The notes under the pieces were generated by a model, which made no database searches, was not told the DNA's origin, and saw only the letters and a program-made list of their open reading frames with translations. A stretch of 53,820 nucleotides of DNA from Brachymonas sp049977365 (lineage in GTDB: Bacteria; Pseudomonadota; Gammaproteobacteria; Burkholderiales; Burkholderiaceae_C), in the NCBI RefSeq assembly GCF_049977365.1, contig NZ_JBNGEN010000010.1, forward strand, positions 1 through 53,820, written 5' to 3'. How positions within the stretch are numbered: position 1 is the stretch's first letter; each line of letters opens with the position of its first letter. Positions 23,483 through 30,493 of this stretch are shown here, piece after piece. The translations under genes and the position numbers were made by a program.

Positions 23483-24100
23483 ATGTCCCGCGCCTACGAT
23501 TCCCTTGCTTCGCTGCTGACCCGGGCGCGTGACTGCCGTGTCTGTGCGATGCAGTTGCCCTGTGGAGCACGGCCCGTGCTGCAGGCGGGTGCAGGCGCGC
23601 GCCTGCTGATCGTGGGCCAGGCGCCGGGGGCCAGAGTGCATGGCACGGGCGTGCCCTGGAGCGATGCGAGCGGCGAGCGCCTGCGCGACTGGCTGGCACT
23701 GGCGCCCGCCCAGTTCTATGACGAGAACCGGGTGGCTATCCTGCCCATGGGCTTTTGCTATCCAGGGCGCGGGAATGGCGGCGACGCACCGCCACGGCCC
23801 GAATGTGCGCCGCTGTGGCACGGCCGTTTGTTGTCGCAGATGCCGCACCTGGGCCTGGTGCTGCTGCTTGGGCATTACGCGCAGCGGCGCTACCTCGGCC
23901 AGCAGGCTCGGCGCGAGAGCCTGGCGGCCCGGGTGCGCGCTGTCGATGCGAGCAGGCCGGGCATCATGGCTTTGCCGCACCCCTCGCCGCGCAACCAGGC
24001 CTGGTTCGTGCGCCATCCCTGGTTCGCAGCGGAGGTGCTGCCGGTGCTGCGCCGGCGTGTGGCCGCACTCTGGCCCGATCCAGAGCGCGCCGGTGGATGA
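23483..24100 (+). CDS. uracil-DNA glycosylase family protein
   Basis: A 205-residue protein from the ATG at 23483. It resembles the UDG superfamily that carries GQAPGARVHGTGVPWSDASG near the N-terminus (motif A) and PHPSPRNQAW near the C-terminus (motif B with histidine). The early CRVCAMQLPCGARPVLQ stretch has two closely spaced cysteines, but a full four-cysteine iron-sulfur set as in family 4 is not obvious. Members excise uracil from DNA, or are uncharacterised relatives. An earlier ATG at 23453 in the same frame is possible. It is separate from the GhrA gene by about 100 nt and followed by DUF488 after 20 nt. Confidence 0.75.
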   Translation: MSRAYDSLASLLTRARDCRVCAMQLPCGARPVLQAGAGARLLIVGQAPGARVHGTGVPWSDASGERLRDWLALAPAQFYDENRVAILPMGFCYPGRGNGGDAPPRPECAPLWHGRLLSQMPHLGLVLLLGHYAQRRYLGQQARRESLAARVRAVDASRPGIMALPHPSPRNQAWFVRHPWFAAEVLPVLRRRVAALWPDPERAGG

Positions 24101-24120
24101 CGAGTCAAGGAGAAGCCTTC

Positions 24121-24504
24121 ATGGTGACGAAAACCCCGGCCCGGCGCATTGCCATCCAACGCGCCTATGAGGACCCTACGCCGCACGACGGCTACCGCGT
24201 GCTGGTCGATCGCTTCTGGCCGCGCGGGCGCAGCAAGGAGGCCCTGCACCTCGATGAGTGGGCGCGCGATCTGGCGCCGCAGCCCGAGCTGATTCACTGG
24301 TTTGGCCACGATCCCATGCGGTGGGATGCCTTCCGCGCGCAATACCGTGCAGCGCTGGCCGCCCCCGTGCAGCAAGAGCGGTTGCGTGCCGTGCTGACTG
24401 CTGCAGGCAGCCACCCGATCACGCTGGTCTATGGCGCGCACGACACGCAGCACAACCAGGCCGTGGTGCTGGCCGAGGTGCTGGCGGAGATCGATGCGGC
24501 TTGA
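24121..24504 (+). CDS. DUF488 family protein
   Basis: A 127-residue protein of the DUF488 family, small proteins with no settled function. The family pattern is evident: IQRAYEDPTPHDGYRVLVDR, FWPRGRSKEALHLDEWARDL, APQPELIHWFGHDP and the C-terminal TLVYGAHDTQHNQAVVLAEVL. A strong AAGGAG at 24107-24112 sets the ATG at 24121. It follows the uracil-DNA glycosylase-like gene closely and may be co-transcribed with it. The stop is only 20 nt before the convergent folA fragment. Confidence 0.85.
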   Translation: MVTKTPARRIAIQRAYEDPTPHDGYRVLVDRFWPRGRSKEALHLDEWARDLAPQPELIHWFGHDPMRWDAFRAQYRAALAAPVQQERLRAVLTAAGSHPITLVYGAHDTQHNQAVVLAEVLAEIDAA

Positions 24505-24524
24505 CCGGCGGGGCGAGCCCGCCT

Positions 24525-24764
24525 TCAGGCACGCACCAGCGTCACGAAGCTGAAGGGCAGGCCGTCTGCGCTGACATGGCGGGTGCGCGCGGTCTCGGTC
24601 CACTCGGATCCGAGCGAGGGGGCGAATGCATCACCCACGAAGTTCTGGTCGATCTCGGTCACTTCGATGCGCCGGGCGAGCGGCAGAGCCTGGGCATAGA
24701 TCTGCGCGCCGCCGATCACCCACGCCGTGGGGGATTGCTCGCAAATTTGTAGCGCTTCGCCTAG
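24525..24764 (-). pseudogene. folA: C-terminal fragment of dihydrofolate reductase
   Basis: The last 79 or so codons of a DHFR remain: SLGEALQICEQSPTAWVIGG, then GAQIYAQALPLARRIEVTEI, and the C-terminal beta strands ending FSFVTLVRA. Full DHFR has about 160-170 residues, so the N-terminal half, including the folate and NADPH-binding start of the fold, is missing. The break falls exactly at CTAG (24761-24764), where an IS5-family end begins. The fragment cannot be functional; since DHFR is essential, another copy must exist elsewhere. The ORF runs a little into IS sequence without similarity. Confidence 0.85.
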
Positions 24765-25099
24765 GGACAGTCTGAATAACCCACATCCAGTGCGAGCACC
24801 GGCGTGAACGCTGTGAACCAACCGATCCGCTGCGTGCGATGCGCGCCCCTGGGAGCGTATTTGAGGCCGCCAGGGTTGCATTTCTGCGTTCTTCAAGCCG
24901 CATTCGCCGCTTTCGGACGGAGTTGTCCATCCAGTGCCAGCAACGCTCGACGCGCCATCCACAGGTTCGACAGAGCGAACAGCGTCACCAACTGCGCCGT
25001 GTTCTTCTTCAGTCCGCGGTAGCGCACCTTCACATGCCCGAACTGGCGCTTGACGACGCGGAACGGATGCTCAACCTTGGCGCGCACGCTCCAGATGCT
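24765..25099 (-). mobile_element. remnant of IS5-family insertion sequence with transposase C-terminus
   Basis: On the minus strand 24893-25099 encodes the last 65-70 residues of an IS5-family transposase. They include VRAKVEHPFRVVKRQFGHVK, RYRGLKKNTAQLVTLFALSN and LWMARRALL, the diagnostic C-terminal block after the catalytic glutamate region. The element end lies at 24765 with GGACAGTCTGAATAACC, which resembles the form of the IS5 inverted repeat, next to CTAG, the target IS5 elements prefer. The rest of the transposase is gone; jetB sequence begins at about 25100. No second end was found. Confidence 0.82.
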
Positions 25100-25498
25100 G
25101 CTCAGACACCTGCCAACACCCTGTTCTTGGGCGACAGCGGCGAGTTGGCACTGGATACCAGACGCGCCCTGGTGCAGCTACTGGCAGGGCCATCGCTCGA
25201 CGGGCGTCGGCATCCAAAACTCTGGCCGATCTTGGTAAGAGACGAAGCGGTGATCCGTCGGCGTCTTGCCGAGCTGTTTCTCGAACTGGTTATCGACCGA
25301 GACGTACAAGTGGCTTTCACGCGCCAGGCAGATACCGGCGACCTCGAAGTGCCACTCCTGCTGCGTCGCGCTCAGCTGACGTTCATTGATTCCATCCTGC
25401 TGCTCCACCTTCGCCAGCGATTGACCCAGGCGGACTCGCAAGGCGACCGTGCAGTGGTGTCGACAGACGAGATCACGGAGTTCCTCTCCCTGTACCGG
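25100..25498 (+). pseudogene. jetB: jetB (DUF4194) fragment of a Wadjet plasmid-defence system
   Basis: The frame from about 25100 encodes ANTLFLGDSGELALDTRRAL, then RHPKLWPILVRDEAVIRRRL, AELFLELVIDRDVQVAFTRQ and RRAQLTFIDSILLLHLRQRL. This is the conserved body of DUF4194/JetB, the MukE-like subunit of the JetABC SMC complex. About 130 of the usual 190-220 residues remain. The N-terminus is cut by the IS5 remnant. The C-terminus stops at LSLYR, where a second IS5 fragment starts. The recognition is from memory of the family; a profile search would settle it. Confidence 0.78.
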
Positions 25499-25700
25499 CA
25501 CCATCGTGGGCGCCACCATCATCGGCGCGCCCAGCTCGACCAAGAACGCCGACAAACAGCGCGACCCCGAGATGCACCAAACCCGCAAAGGCCAGCAGTG
25601 GTATTTCGGGATGAAGCTGCACATTGGCGTGGACAGCCGCACCGGGCTGGCGCACAGCGCTGTGGTGACAGCAGCCAACGTGCACGACAAGCACCCGCTG
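25499..25700 (+). mobile_element. internal fragment of a second IS5-family transposase
   Basis: Plus-strand codons encode TIVGATIIGAPSSTKNADKQ, RDPEMHQTRKGQQWYFGMKL and HIGVDSRTGLAHSAVVTAAN, the central catalytic region of an IS5-family DDE transposase. The aspartate expected in TIVDATII is glycine here, so even the first catalytic residue is lost. Its orientation is opposite to the remnant at 24765-25099, so there were at least two copies or an inversion. It is in frame with the jetD fragment downstream, giving a chimeric ORF 25449-26708. No IS ends are visible here. Confidence 0.8.
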
Positions 25701-26708
25701 AGCGCATGGCAAAGGTGGCAGGCTAACACCGTACAAACATCGGGCACCTTGTCCTGGTGTGAGCGCCGGTGGAAAGCCCTTGGCGTCCAGCGACTGCCGG
25801 AGAAGCTGGCGTTGCGCGGCCCAGAGGATGTTGCCATGTGGATTGGTGAGTCCGCACGATGGGAGTGTGCTCAATCTCGCTACCAGACGCTCACCGCTCG
25901 CTGGCCGGTACTGGCGCAGCAGTTGCCGAGGTACTTTGATGTCCTGGCGGACTACGGCGATGCCGATTTTCGTCGGCTTGCAGAGATGCTGGATTGGATA
26001 GCGAACCATCCGCAATCCGACCTCTATCCCCGCCAGCTGCCGGTGTCCGGGCTGGACAGCAAATGGCTCGATGGACGCAAAGGACTGCTGACGGATCTGG
26101 TGGCCGCAATACAAGAGGACTCTTCCAGCGACCTGGATTTCTACCAGCGCTGCGGACTGAAAGCACCTCCACTCCTTGTGCGAATGCGGGTGCTGGATCA
26201 GGCATTGCGAGCGAGGGTCGGTGGCGTGGGTGACATCACTGCACCAGTGGAAGACCTGGCGGGACTCAATTTGCCCGTCTCACATGTGTTTATTGTCGAG
26301 AACCTTCAAACGGGACTGGCAATGTCCGACATGCCGGGCGCTGTCGTGTTCATGCGCCTTGGCTATAACGTCGACGTGTTGGCTCGTTTCCCTTGGCTTG
26401 ACCGCGCGAAGTGCATCTACTGGGGTGATTTGGACACCCATGGATTTGCCATCCTGCATCGAGCCCGTTCATACATTCCAGAGTTGCAATCCGTGCTCAT
26501 GGACGAGGGCACCTTGCTGCAACACAAGGCGCTGTGGGTGGATGAATCGGCGCAGCATCCATCAACGGAACTGACGCTTCTGACGGAGCAAGAGCAGCAA
26601 CTCTATCGGGATCTCAAGCAGCAGCGCTGGGGACAAAACGTTCGCTTGGAGCAAGAGCGGATCGACTGGGCTGCCGCATGGAGCGTGTTGCAGCGGACAT
26701 TGGCCTAA
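25701..26708 (+). pseudogene. jetD: jetD (DUF3322/DUF2220) fragment, Wadjet nuclease subunit
   Basis: About 335 residues match the JetD pattern. An N-terminal DUF3322-like part contains RLPEKLALRGPEDVAMWIGE and DLYPRQLPVSGLDSKWLDGR. The DUF2220 Toprim-fold part has VSHVFIVENLQTGLAMSDMP with its glutamate and YWGDLDTHGFAILHRARSYI with the DxD pair, and ends LEQERIDWAAAW. JetD is the topoisomerase-VI-like nuclease that cuts plasmid DNA extruded by JetABC. Roughly the first 60-90 residues are missing and are replaced by an IS5 fragment joined in frame. jetA and jetC are absent, so the system is dead, though the nuclease residues themselves look intact. Confidence 0.82.
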
Positions 26709-26751
26709 AGTCACTGGCCCGCAATGGTTGCCTGCCGATGGCAGAACCTGA

Positions 26752-27261
26752 TCAACGCAGCGCGTTCAGCACTTTTTCGGCTTCCGGCCAGGGCAGCCGT
26801 CGCTTGCCAGACTTCATTCGGTCAAGTGCCTTGAAGGCGTCGTCGACTGACAGCAGCTGGTTCTCGATCATGGCGCACAGCAGCCCGATGGTGCCCATGA
26901 CGTTGACCTGCTCCTTATTGGCAACAATCCGCAAATTGGCGTCGCCGGTCAGCAAAGTGCAAGTCTCTTGCTTCGCAAGCGCCAGTGCCAAGTAGTCGTT
27001 GTGACTGGGCTTGGGACCATTTTTCGCGGGAAGCAGATGGTTGTGCTGGCCTGGCAACTGCTCGGCATACGCCACGAAGTCGCCGCTGACCTCCATGACC
27101 TGCAAGCCCAGGTCTTCAAGGCCAGGGCTGCCCGGTTCAATTTCTTCGTAGTACAGCAGATCAGGGATGCCGAACTGCATCGGAAGCTGGAAGAGCGTCT
27201 CCATCAACGCTCCTGCTTCCATATCGATCAAGATGTTCGCATCACTGATGAGCAACCGCAT
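26752..27261 (-). CDS. PIN-domain-like protein (putative toxin-type RNase)
   Basis: A 169-residue protein. The N-terminus LLISDANILIDMEAGALME with Asp7, the central NDYLALALAK and the TLLTGDANLRI stretch give the spaced acidic residues of a PIN-like metal-dependent nuclease. Its start overlaps the end of the XRE-ImmA/IrrE gene by 20 nt on the same strand, the tight coupling usual for toxin-antitoxin pairs. The C-terminal 40 residues (SVDDAFKALDRMKSGKRRLP) look like a separate helical tail. Homology beyond the PIN pattern was not recognised. I infer that this is the toxin or effector of the pair. Confidence 0.7.
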   Translation of the reverse strand: MRLLISDANILIDMEAGALMETLFQLPMQFGIPDLLYYEEIEPGSPGLEDLGLQVMEVSGDFVAYAEQLPGQHNHLLPAKNGPKPSHNDYLALALAKQETCTLLTGDANLRIVANKEQVNVMGTIGLLCAMIENQLLSVDDAFKALDRMKSGKRRLPWPEAEKVLNALR

Positions 27262-28321
27262 CCGATGACTCCAGCTGGCGTTCTTTGTGGAAGCGCATCA
27301 TCGGGATGCCCAGCAATTCCGCCGCCTTGCCTTCGGAAATGTATTGCTCGGCCAAGGCGCGGTACACCAACTGATCAAACAGTCGGGGATGCTCTTGCGG
27401 CAGTGGTTGGCCAGGCTCGGTCTTGCGCCAGCCCTTGGCCGAAAACCGCTTGAACATAGAGAGGTGAGCGGCCTCGGTGATCACGCCACACTGTTTGGCG
27501 CGCTGCAGCCATCCGGTCATCGACAGACCGAACTCGTGCTTGAGCACATACAGCTCTTGCCACTCCAGCGCATGGCGTTGTGCCCCAAGCAACTGCAACA
27601 CCGCGACACGCGGAGCCAGGAAGGCACCGGCGAACCGGTCGCAGGCTTTCTCTTCGTTGATACCGTCAGCCAGCCGTCCTTCGAGCAGCAGGTGCCCCAA
27701 CTCATGCGCCAGCGTGAACCGCTGCCGATCACCGGGCCAGCGCTTGGAAACAGCCACGACCGGATACTCCCGGCCATCTTCGGTCCGTGCCTTGGCCGTC
27801 AAGCCAGAGAAGCCTGGGTTCTCTTCATCGACCACGATGACCAGCAAGCCAAGGCCTTCGAGGGTGTCGGTGAGGTCAGCAATCGGATTTAGCCCCAACT
27901 GCCAAGCGTTGCGGACCGAATCCGAGAACGCATCGATCTCATCCAGCGAGGTGATGTGCTCGGGCAGATTCGCGGGCGGCGCAAAAGCCGGGAACGGCAG
28001 TTCGGGAAATGCGCCGAGCAACTCCACGCGCTTCTCCACCAACTCGACGACTTTGATCTTCAGCGCATCCTGCGCCGTCTTGCCAAAGGTCGAGAGCTTG
28101 CGGAACTCGGGCTGCAGCAGTTCAACCGTATGCGTGCGAAAGAAGTATTCGGTCCGGATGCCGCAGGCGCGGGCCAGCTTGAGCAGCTGAGTCGACGACG
28201 GCGTCAGCAGACCCTTCTCGTACTTCTGGATGGCGGTGTGAGAAACACCCACCTGTTCGCCCAACGCACCCAGGGTCAGACCTGCCGCCAATCGTGCTTG
28301 ACGAATGCGATCTGCAATCAT
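27242..28321 (-). CDS. XRE-type HTH regulator fused to ImmA/IrrE metallopeptidase
   Basis: A 359-residue protein. Residues 4-58 form an XRE helix-turn-helix (RQARLAAGLTLGALGEQVGV, then SHTAIQKYEKG). From about 150 follows the ImmA/IrrE (COG2856) domain with H206-E-L-G-H210 in the zinc motif and NEEKACDRFAGAFLAP further on. Such regulators repress their own operon and can be inactivated by peptidase action. The ATG at 28321 is preceded by AAGGAGG; the frame extends to 28357 without a ribosome site. It is paired with the PIN gene downstream and has a near-perfect inverted repeat in its upstream region. Confidence 0.9.
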   Translation of the reverse strand: MIADRIRQARLAAGLTLGALGEQVGVSHTAIQKYEKGLLTPSSTQLLKLARACGIRTEYFFRTHTVELLQPEFRKLSTFGKTAQDALKIKVVELVEKRVELLGAFPELPFPAFAPPANLPEHITSLDEIDAFSDSVRNAWQLGLNPIADLTDTLEGLGLLVIVVDEENPGFSGLTAKARTEDGREYPVVAVSKRWPGDRQRFTLAHELGHLLLEGRLADGINEEKACDRFAGAFLAPRVAVLQLLGAQRHALEWQELYVLKHEFGLSMTGWLQRAKQCGVITEAAHLSMFKRFSAKGWRKTEPGQPLPQEHPRLFDQLVYRALAEQYISEGKAAELLGIPMMRFHKERQLESSDAVAHQ

Positions 28322-28338
28322 GACGCCTCCTTGGGTTG

Positions 28339-28376
28339 GGTTTAAAACAACCGTCATCCTACCAAATTTTTAAACC
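28339..28376 (-). promoter_or_regulatory. inverted repeat, candidate operator of the XRE-ImmA/IrrE operon
   Basis: GGTTTAAAA (28339-28347) and TTTTAAACC (28368-28376) form a 9-bp inverted repeat with 20 nt between, starting 18 nt upstream of the regulator start codon. It lies in an AT-rich patch between this gene and the abiEi-like gene and is a good candidate for autoregulation by the XRE domain. Confidence 0.5.
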
Positions 28377-28410
28377 AAAGAGAAGCCCGCCCGTCTCGGA
28401 GGCCGAGGCG

Positions 28411-29040
28411 TCAGTCGTGGGCGATTGCCTCCATGTAGGGGCGCATCACGGTGGCGACGCGGCAATCCTGAGCGTAGCGCCACAGATCATCTGCAGACGC
28501 CTTGCGCGTCCTCCAGGCGTCTTTCAAGGCCTCCAGCGCCACATCCAGACCGATCTTGTTGCGATGTTTGAAGCAATCGACCACGGTCCTGGCCGGGCTG
28601 TAGATCCGCACCTTCACCCCGTTGCACAAGTGCTCCTCGATGCCTGCCAGATGAGCGCTACCGGCCATCTGAACCATCCGGATCGGCGGATGGTCGATCC
28701 GGGGTGAGTGGCTGCCGCGTGGCATGGCGATCCAGACTTGACGCGGTAGTTGGGTGGTCAGCCCGTGAAACTGGAGTGCGGCGAGCAGGCAGAACACGGC
28801 TTGTGGCACCCTGGTGGCGACAAGGGCAAGACTCTCAAATTCCGTCACCTGTGCGCCTGGCAGACGGTAAAGACCACGCCCGACCCGTTCCAGCAGTCCT
28901 GCTGCAGTCATGCGCGTCAGGATGACCCAGGGCGAGCCGATGGCGTCCAAGTCGCTGGCACGCAGCAGCCCTCTCTGGCTGGCCAGATCAAGGATGCGCT
29001 GGGTGTGGGTCTCGGAGAGCATTGATGGAGTGTGTTCCAT
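28411..29040 (-). CDS. AbiEi-family antitoxin/transcriptional regulator without its toxin
   Basis: A 209-residue protein. The N-terminal winged-helix part reads LASQRGLLRASDLDAIGSPW then LLERVGRGLYRLPGA. The middle shows FESLALVATRVPQAVFCLLA with ALQFHGLT, the typical AbiEi_4/AbiEi antitoxin body, and the end has YSPARTVVDCFKHRNKIG and DVALEAL. In type IV abortive-infection pairs AbiEi represses and counteracts AbiEii, a nucleotidyltransferase encoded directly downstream. Here the next same-strand gene is the XRE-ImmA/IrrE gene 89 nt away, and no AbiEii is seen. GGAG five nt before the ATG at 29040 supports the start. Confidence 0.82.
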   Translation of the reverse strand: MEHTPSMLSETHTQRILDLASQRGLLRASDLDAIGSPWVILTRMTAAGLLERVGRGLYRLPGAQVTEFESLALVATRVPQAVFCLLAALQFHGLTTQLPRQVWIAMPRGSHSPRIDHPPIRMVQMAGSAHLAGIEEHLCNGVKVRIYSPARTVVDCFKHRNKIGLDVALEALKDAWRTRKASADDLWRYAQDCRVATVMRPYMEAIAHD

Positions 29041-29112
29041 TTGTTCTCCAATTTCAATTAATCAACGAAATATCGGAACGCAGGGCAACACACTTCGCCA
29101 CGACCGCCCCAA

Positions 29113-29661
29113 CTACGGGGCATCAGCATTCCCTTTTGCTGGGTACCGGCATGGGCGCAGGTGATGCATCTCCCAGAGGAAGAGTTCCTCGATGCTGAAG
29201 CGGATGACGTCACCGTTTGCGATCCGGTAGAACGGAATGCCGAGCCGCAGGCGTTCCTGATTCTGGTGAATCCAGTAACTGGGCAATCCAGTGATGTCGA
29301 CCACCTCTTTGGCGCAGTAGAAAACCCGATCACGGCGTTCAGGCCGCTTCTGCATCATCTGCTCGATGGCGTCTTCACGTGCTGTGGGAGACGATTCGGA
29401 CAACGGGCGTCCGGCAGGGGATTTCCAAGTGACCCGAGCCTTGCGCTCGAAGGACTCGACCCCCATCAGAAGGTAACGGATAGATCTGTTGAGGTGCCAG
29501 GCGGGCGGGCCGATTCCTTCCGAGCGCCACTTTTGCAGCGTCTTGGGTGAGAGATTCCACCTCAAGGACAACTGGTTTTCATCGAGGACCGGATACGCGA
29601 TGACTGGCTCATCCGGGCTGGGCGCAACGCCCTGCTTGTTGGCATCAACCTTGGGCTTCAT
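29113..29661 (-). CDS. AlpA/MerR-like HTH DNA-binding protein
   Basis: A 182-residue protein with a winged HTH near residues 28-75 (LSLRWNLSPKTLQKWRSEGI, then GPPAWHLNRSIRYLLMGVES), the pattern of excisionase/AlpA-type DNA-binding proteins. A second region, with FYCAKEVVDITGLPSYWIHQ and LRLGIPFYRI, resembles a further HTH-like module near residues 112-155. Its start overlaps the end of the next HTH gene by 17 nt on the same strand. Such paired genes are found on integrative islands, where they control excision or transfer. The exact role here is unknown. Confidence 0.68.
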   Translation of the reverse strand: MKPKVDANKQGVAPSPDEPVIAYPVLDENQLSLRWNLSPKTLQKWRSEGIGPPAWHLNRSIRYLLMGVESFERKARVTWKSPAGRPLSESSPTAREDAIEQMMQKRPERRDRVFYCAKEVVDITGLPSYWIHQNQERLRLGIPFYRIANGDVIRFSIEELFLWEMHHLRPCRYPAKGNADAP

Positions 29662-30007
29662 CGCGCGCCTCCGTCAGCGCGGCCTCGGCCGCATCAAGAC
29701 TGCCGTACTGCGCGATGAGTGCGAAGGCCTCGCTCAAGTAGTACCGCTTTGGTTCGGGGGCGGCGGGCGCGGGAGATTCGACAACGGGCTGCGCTTCGTT
29801 CAAGGATGGCAGCGGCACTTCGTGGGCCATGCCCTGGCGGATCGCCTGCTCATAGGTGACGATCTCATCGACTGGATAGCGGATGGCCTTTGAGAGCTTG
29901 ATGTACGGCGGGCCGCGTTCTTCGCTGCGCCAGCGTTGCAGGGTCTTGATGCTGACGTTCCACCGACGTGCGAGCTCCGTTTCGGTGAAGGCGGGTTCGG
30001 TTTGCAT
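29645..30007 (-). CDS. excisionase/AlpA-like HTH DNA-binding protein
   Basis: A 120-residue protein. Residues 8-55 (ELARRWNVSIKTLQRWRSEE, then RGPPYIKLSKAIRYPVDEIV) form the same HTH module as the gene downstream, so the two are paralogues in tandem. A Pro/Ala-rich stretch and a helical tail (YLSEAFALIAQYGSLDAAEA) follow. AGGAAATGCC precedes the ATG at 30007. It is the first gene of the minus-strand group at the right edge of the accessory region. I see no integrase or recombinase gene next to it. Confidence 0.7.
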   Translation of the reverse strand: MQTEPAFTETELARRWNVSIKTLQRWRSEERGPPYIKLSKAIRYPVDEIVTYEQAIRQGMAHEVPLPSLNEAQPVVESPAPAAPEPKRYYLSEAFALIAQYGSLDAAEAALTEARDEAQG

Positions 30008-30263
30008 GGCATTTCCTTTCGTCGTTCGTGCCGGGCATTACGGCGACAAACGAGAGGAAAGCCAAGTTGCAGCCCCCAGATTCCCTGGCAATTGCGGTAA
30101 CTGCGAGTGCCAATCGGCCTCTCTGAACTTACAATCATGGGCATGTGCGGTTGCGCGAAATCCTTCCCCGGAATCGCGCGAGGGTCTCAAGGCTTCCGAC
30201 CGGGGCTGAGAGACTGCTGATATGTGGGTTTGGTTTTCTGTTAAACTCCACCACCAGATCAGA

Positions 30264-30300
30264 CGCCCTGCATTCACAAGATGCAGGGCGTTTTGTTTTT
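30264..30300 (+). terminator. rho-independent terminator at the right edge of the accessory region
   Basis: A 10-bp stem CGCCCTGCAT / ATGCAGGGCG with a 7-nt loop is followed by TTTTGTTTTT. It is oriented for plus-strand transcripts, yet no plus-strand gene lies upstream before 30007. It may be the leftover end of a gene lost with the island, or end an unseen RNA. The remaining gap 30008-30493 holds nothing else that I can name. Confidence 0.8.
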
Positions 30301-30493
30301 CTTGCCGTCCAGTCAGCACATGCGCATGGCATGCCATGGCGAAAATCCTTGCCCTACACCGGGAGGATTCCTTCGCACAGGCGGGTATACACCTACCCGG
30401 TGCACGATCATTCGTGCAGGCAGCTCCTGATAATGAATTGCATTCCGACGGATGCTGCTGTGAGCGGCATCCGTTCCTCATGGAGGTTTCAAG

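Noticed and set aside
18510..30270. Possible direct repeats (att sites) between tRNA-Phe and the right edge of the accessory region
   Set aside because: The 3' end of tRNA-Phe has no clear copy near 30,000-30,300. Only the generic pattern of CCACCA followed by a terminator is shared, which is too weak.
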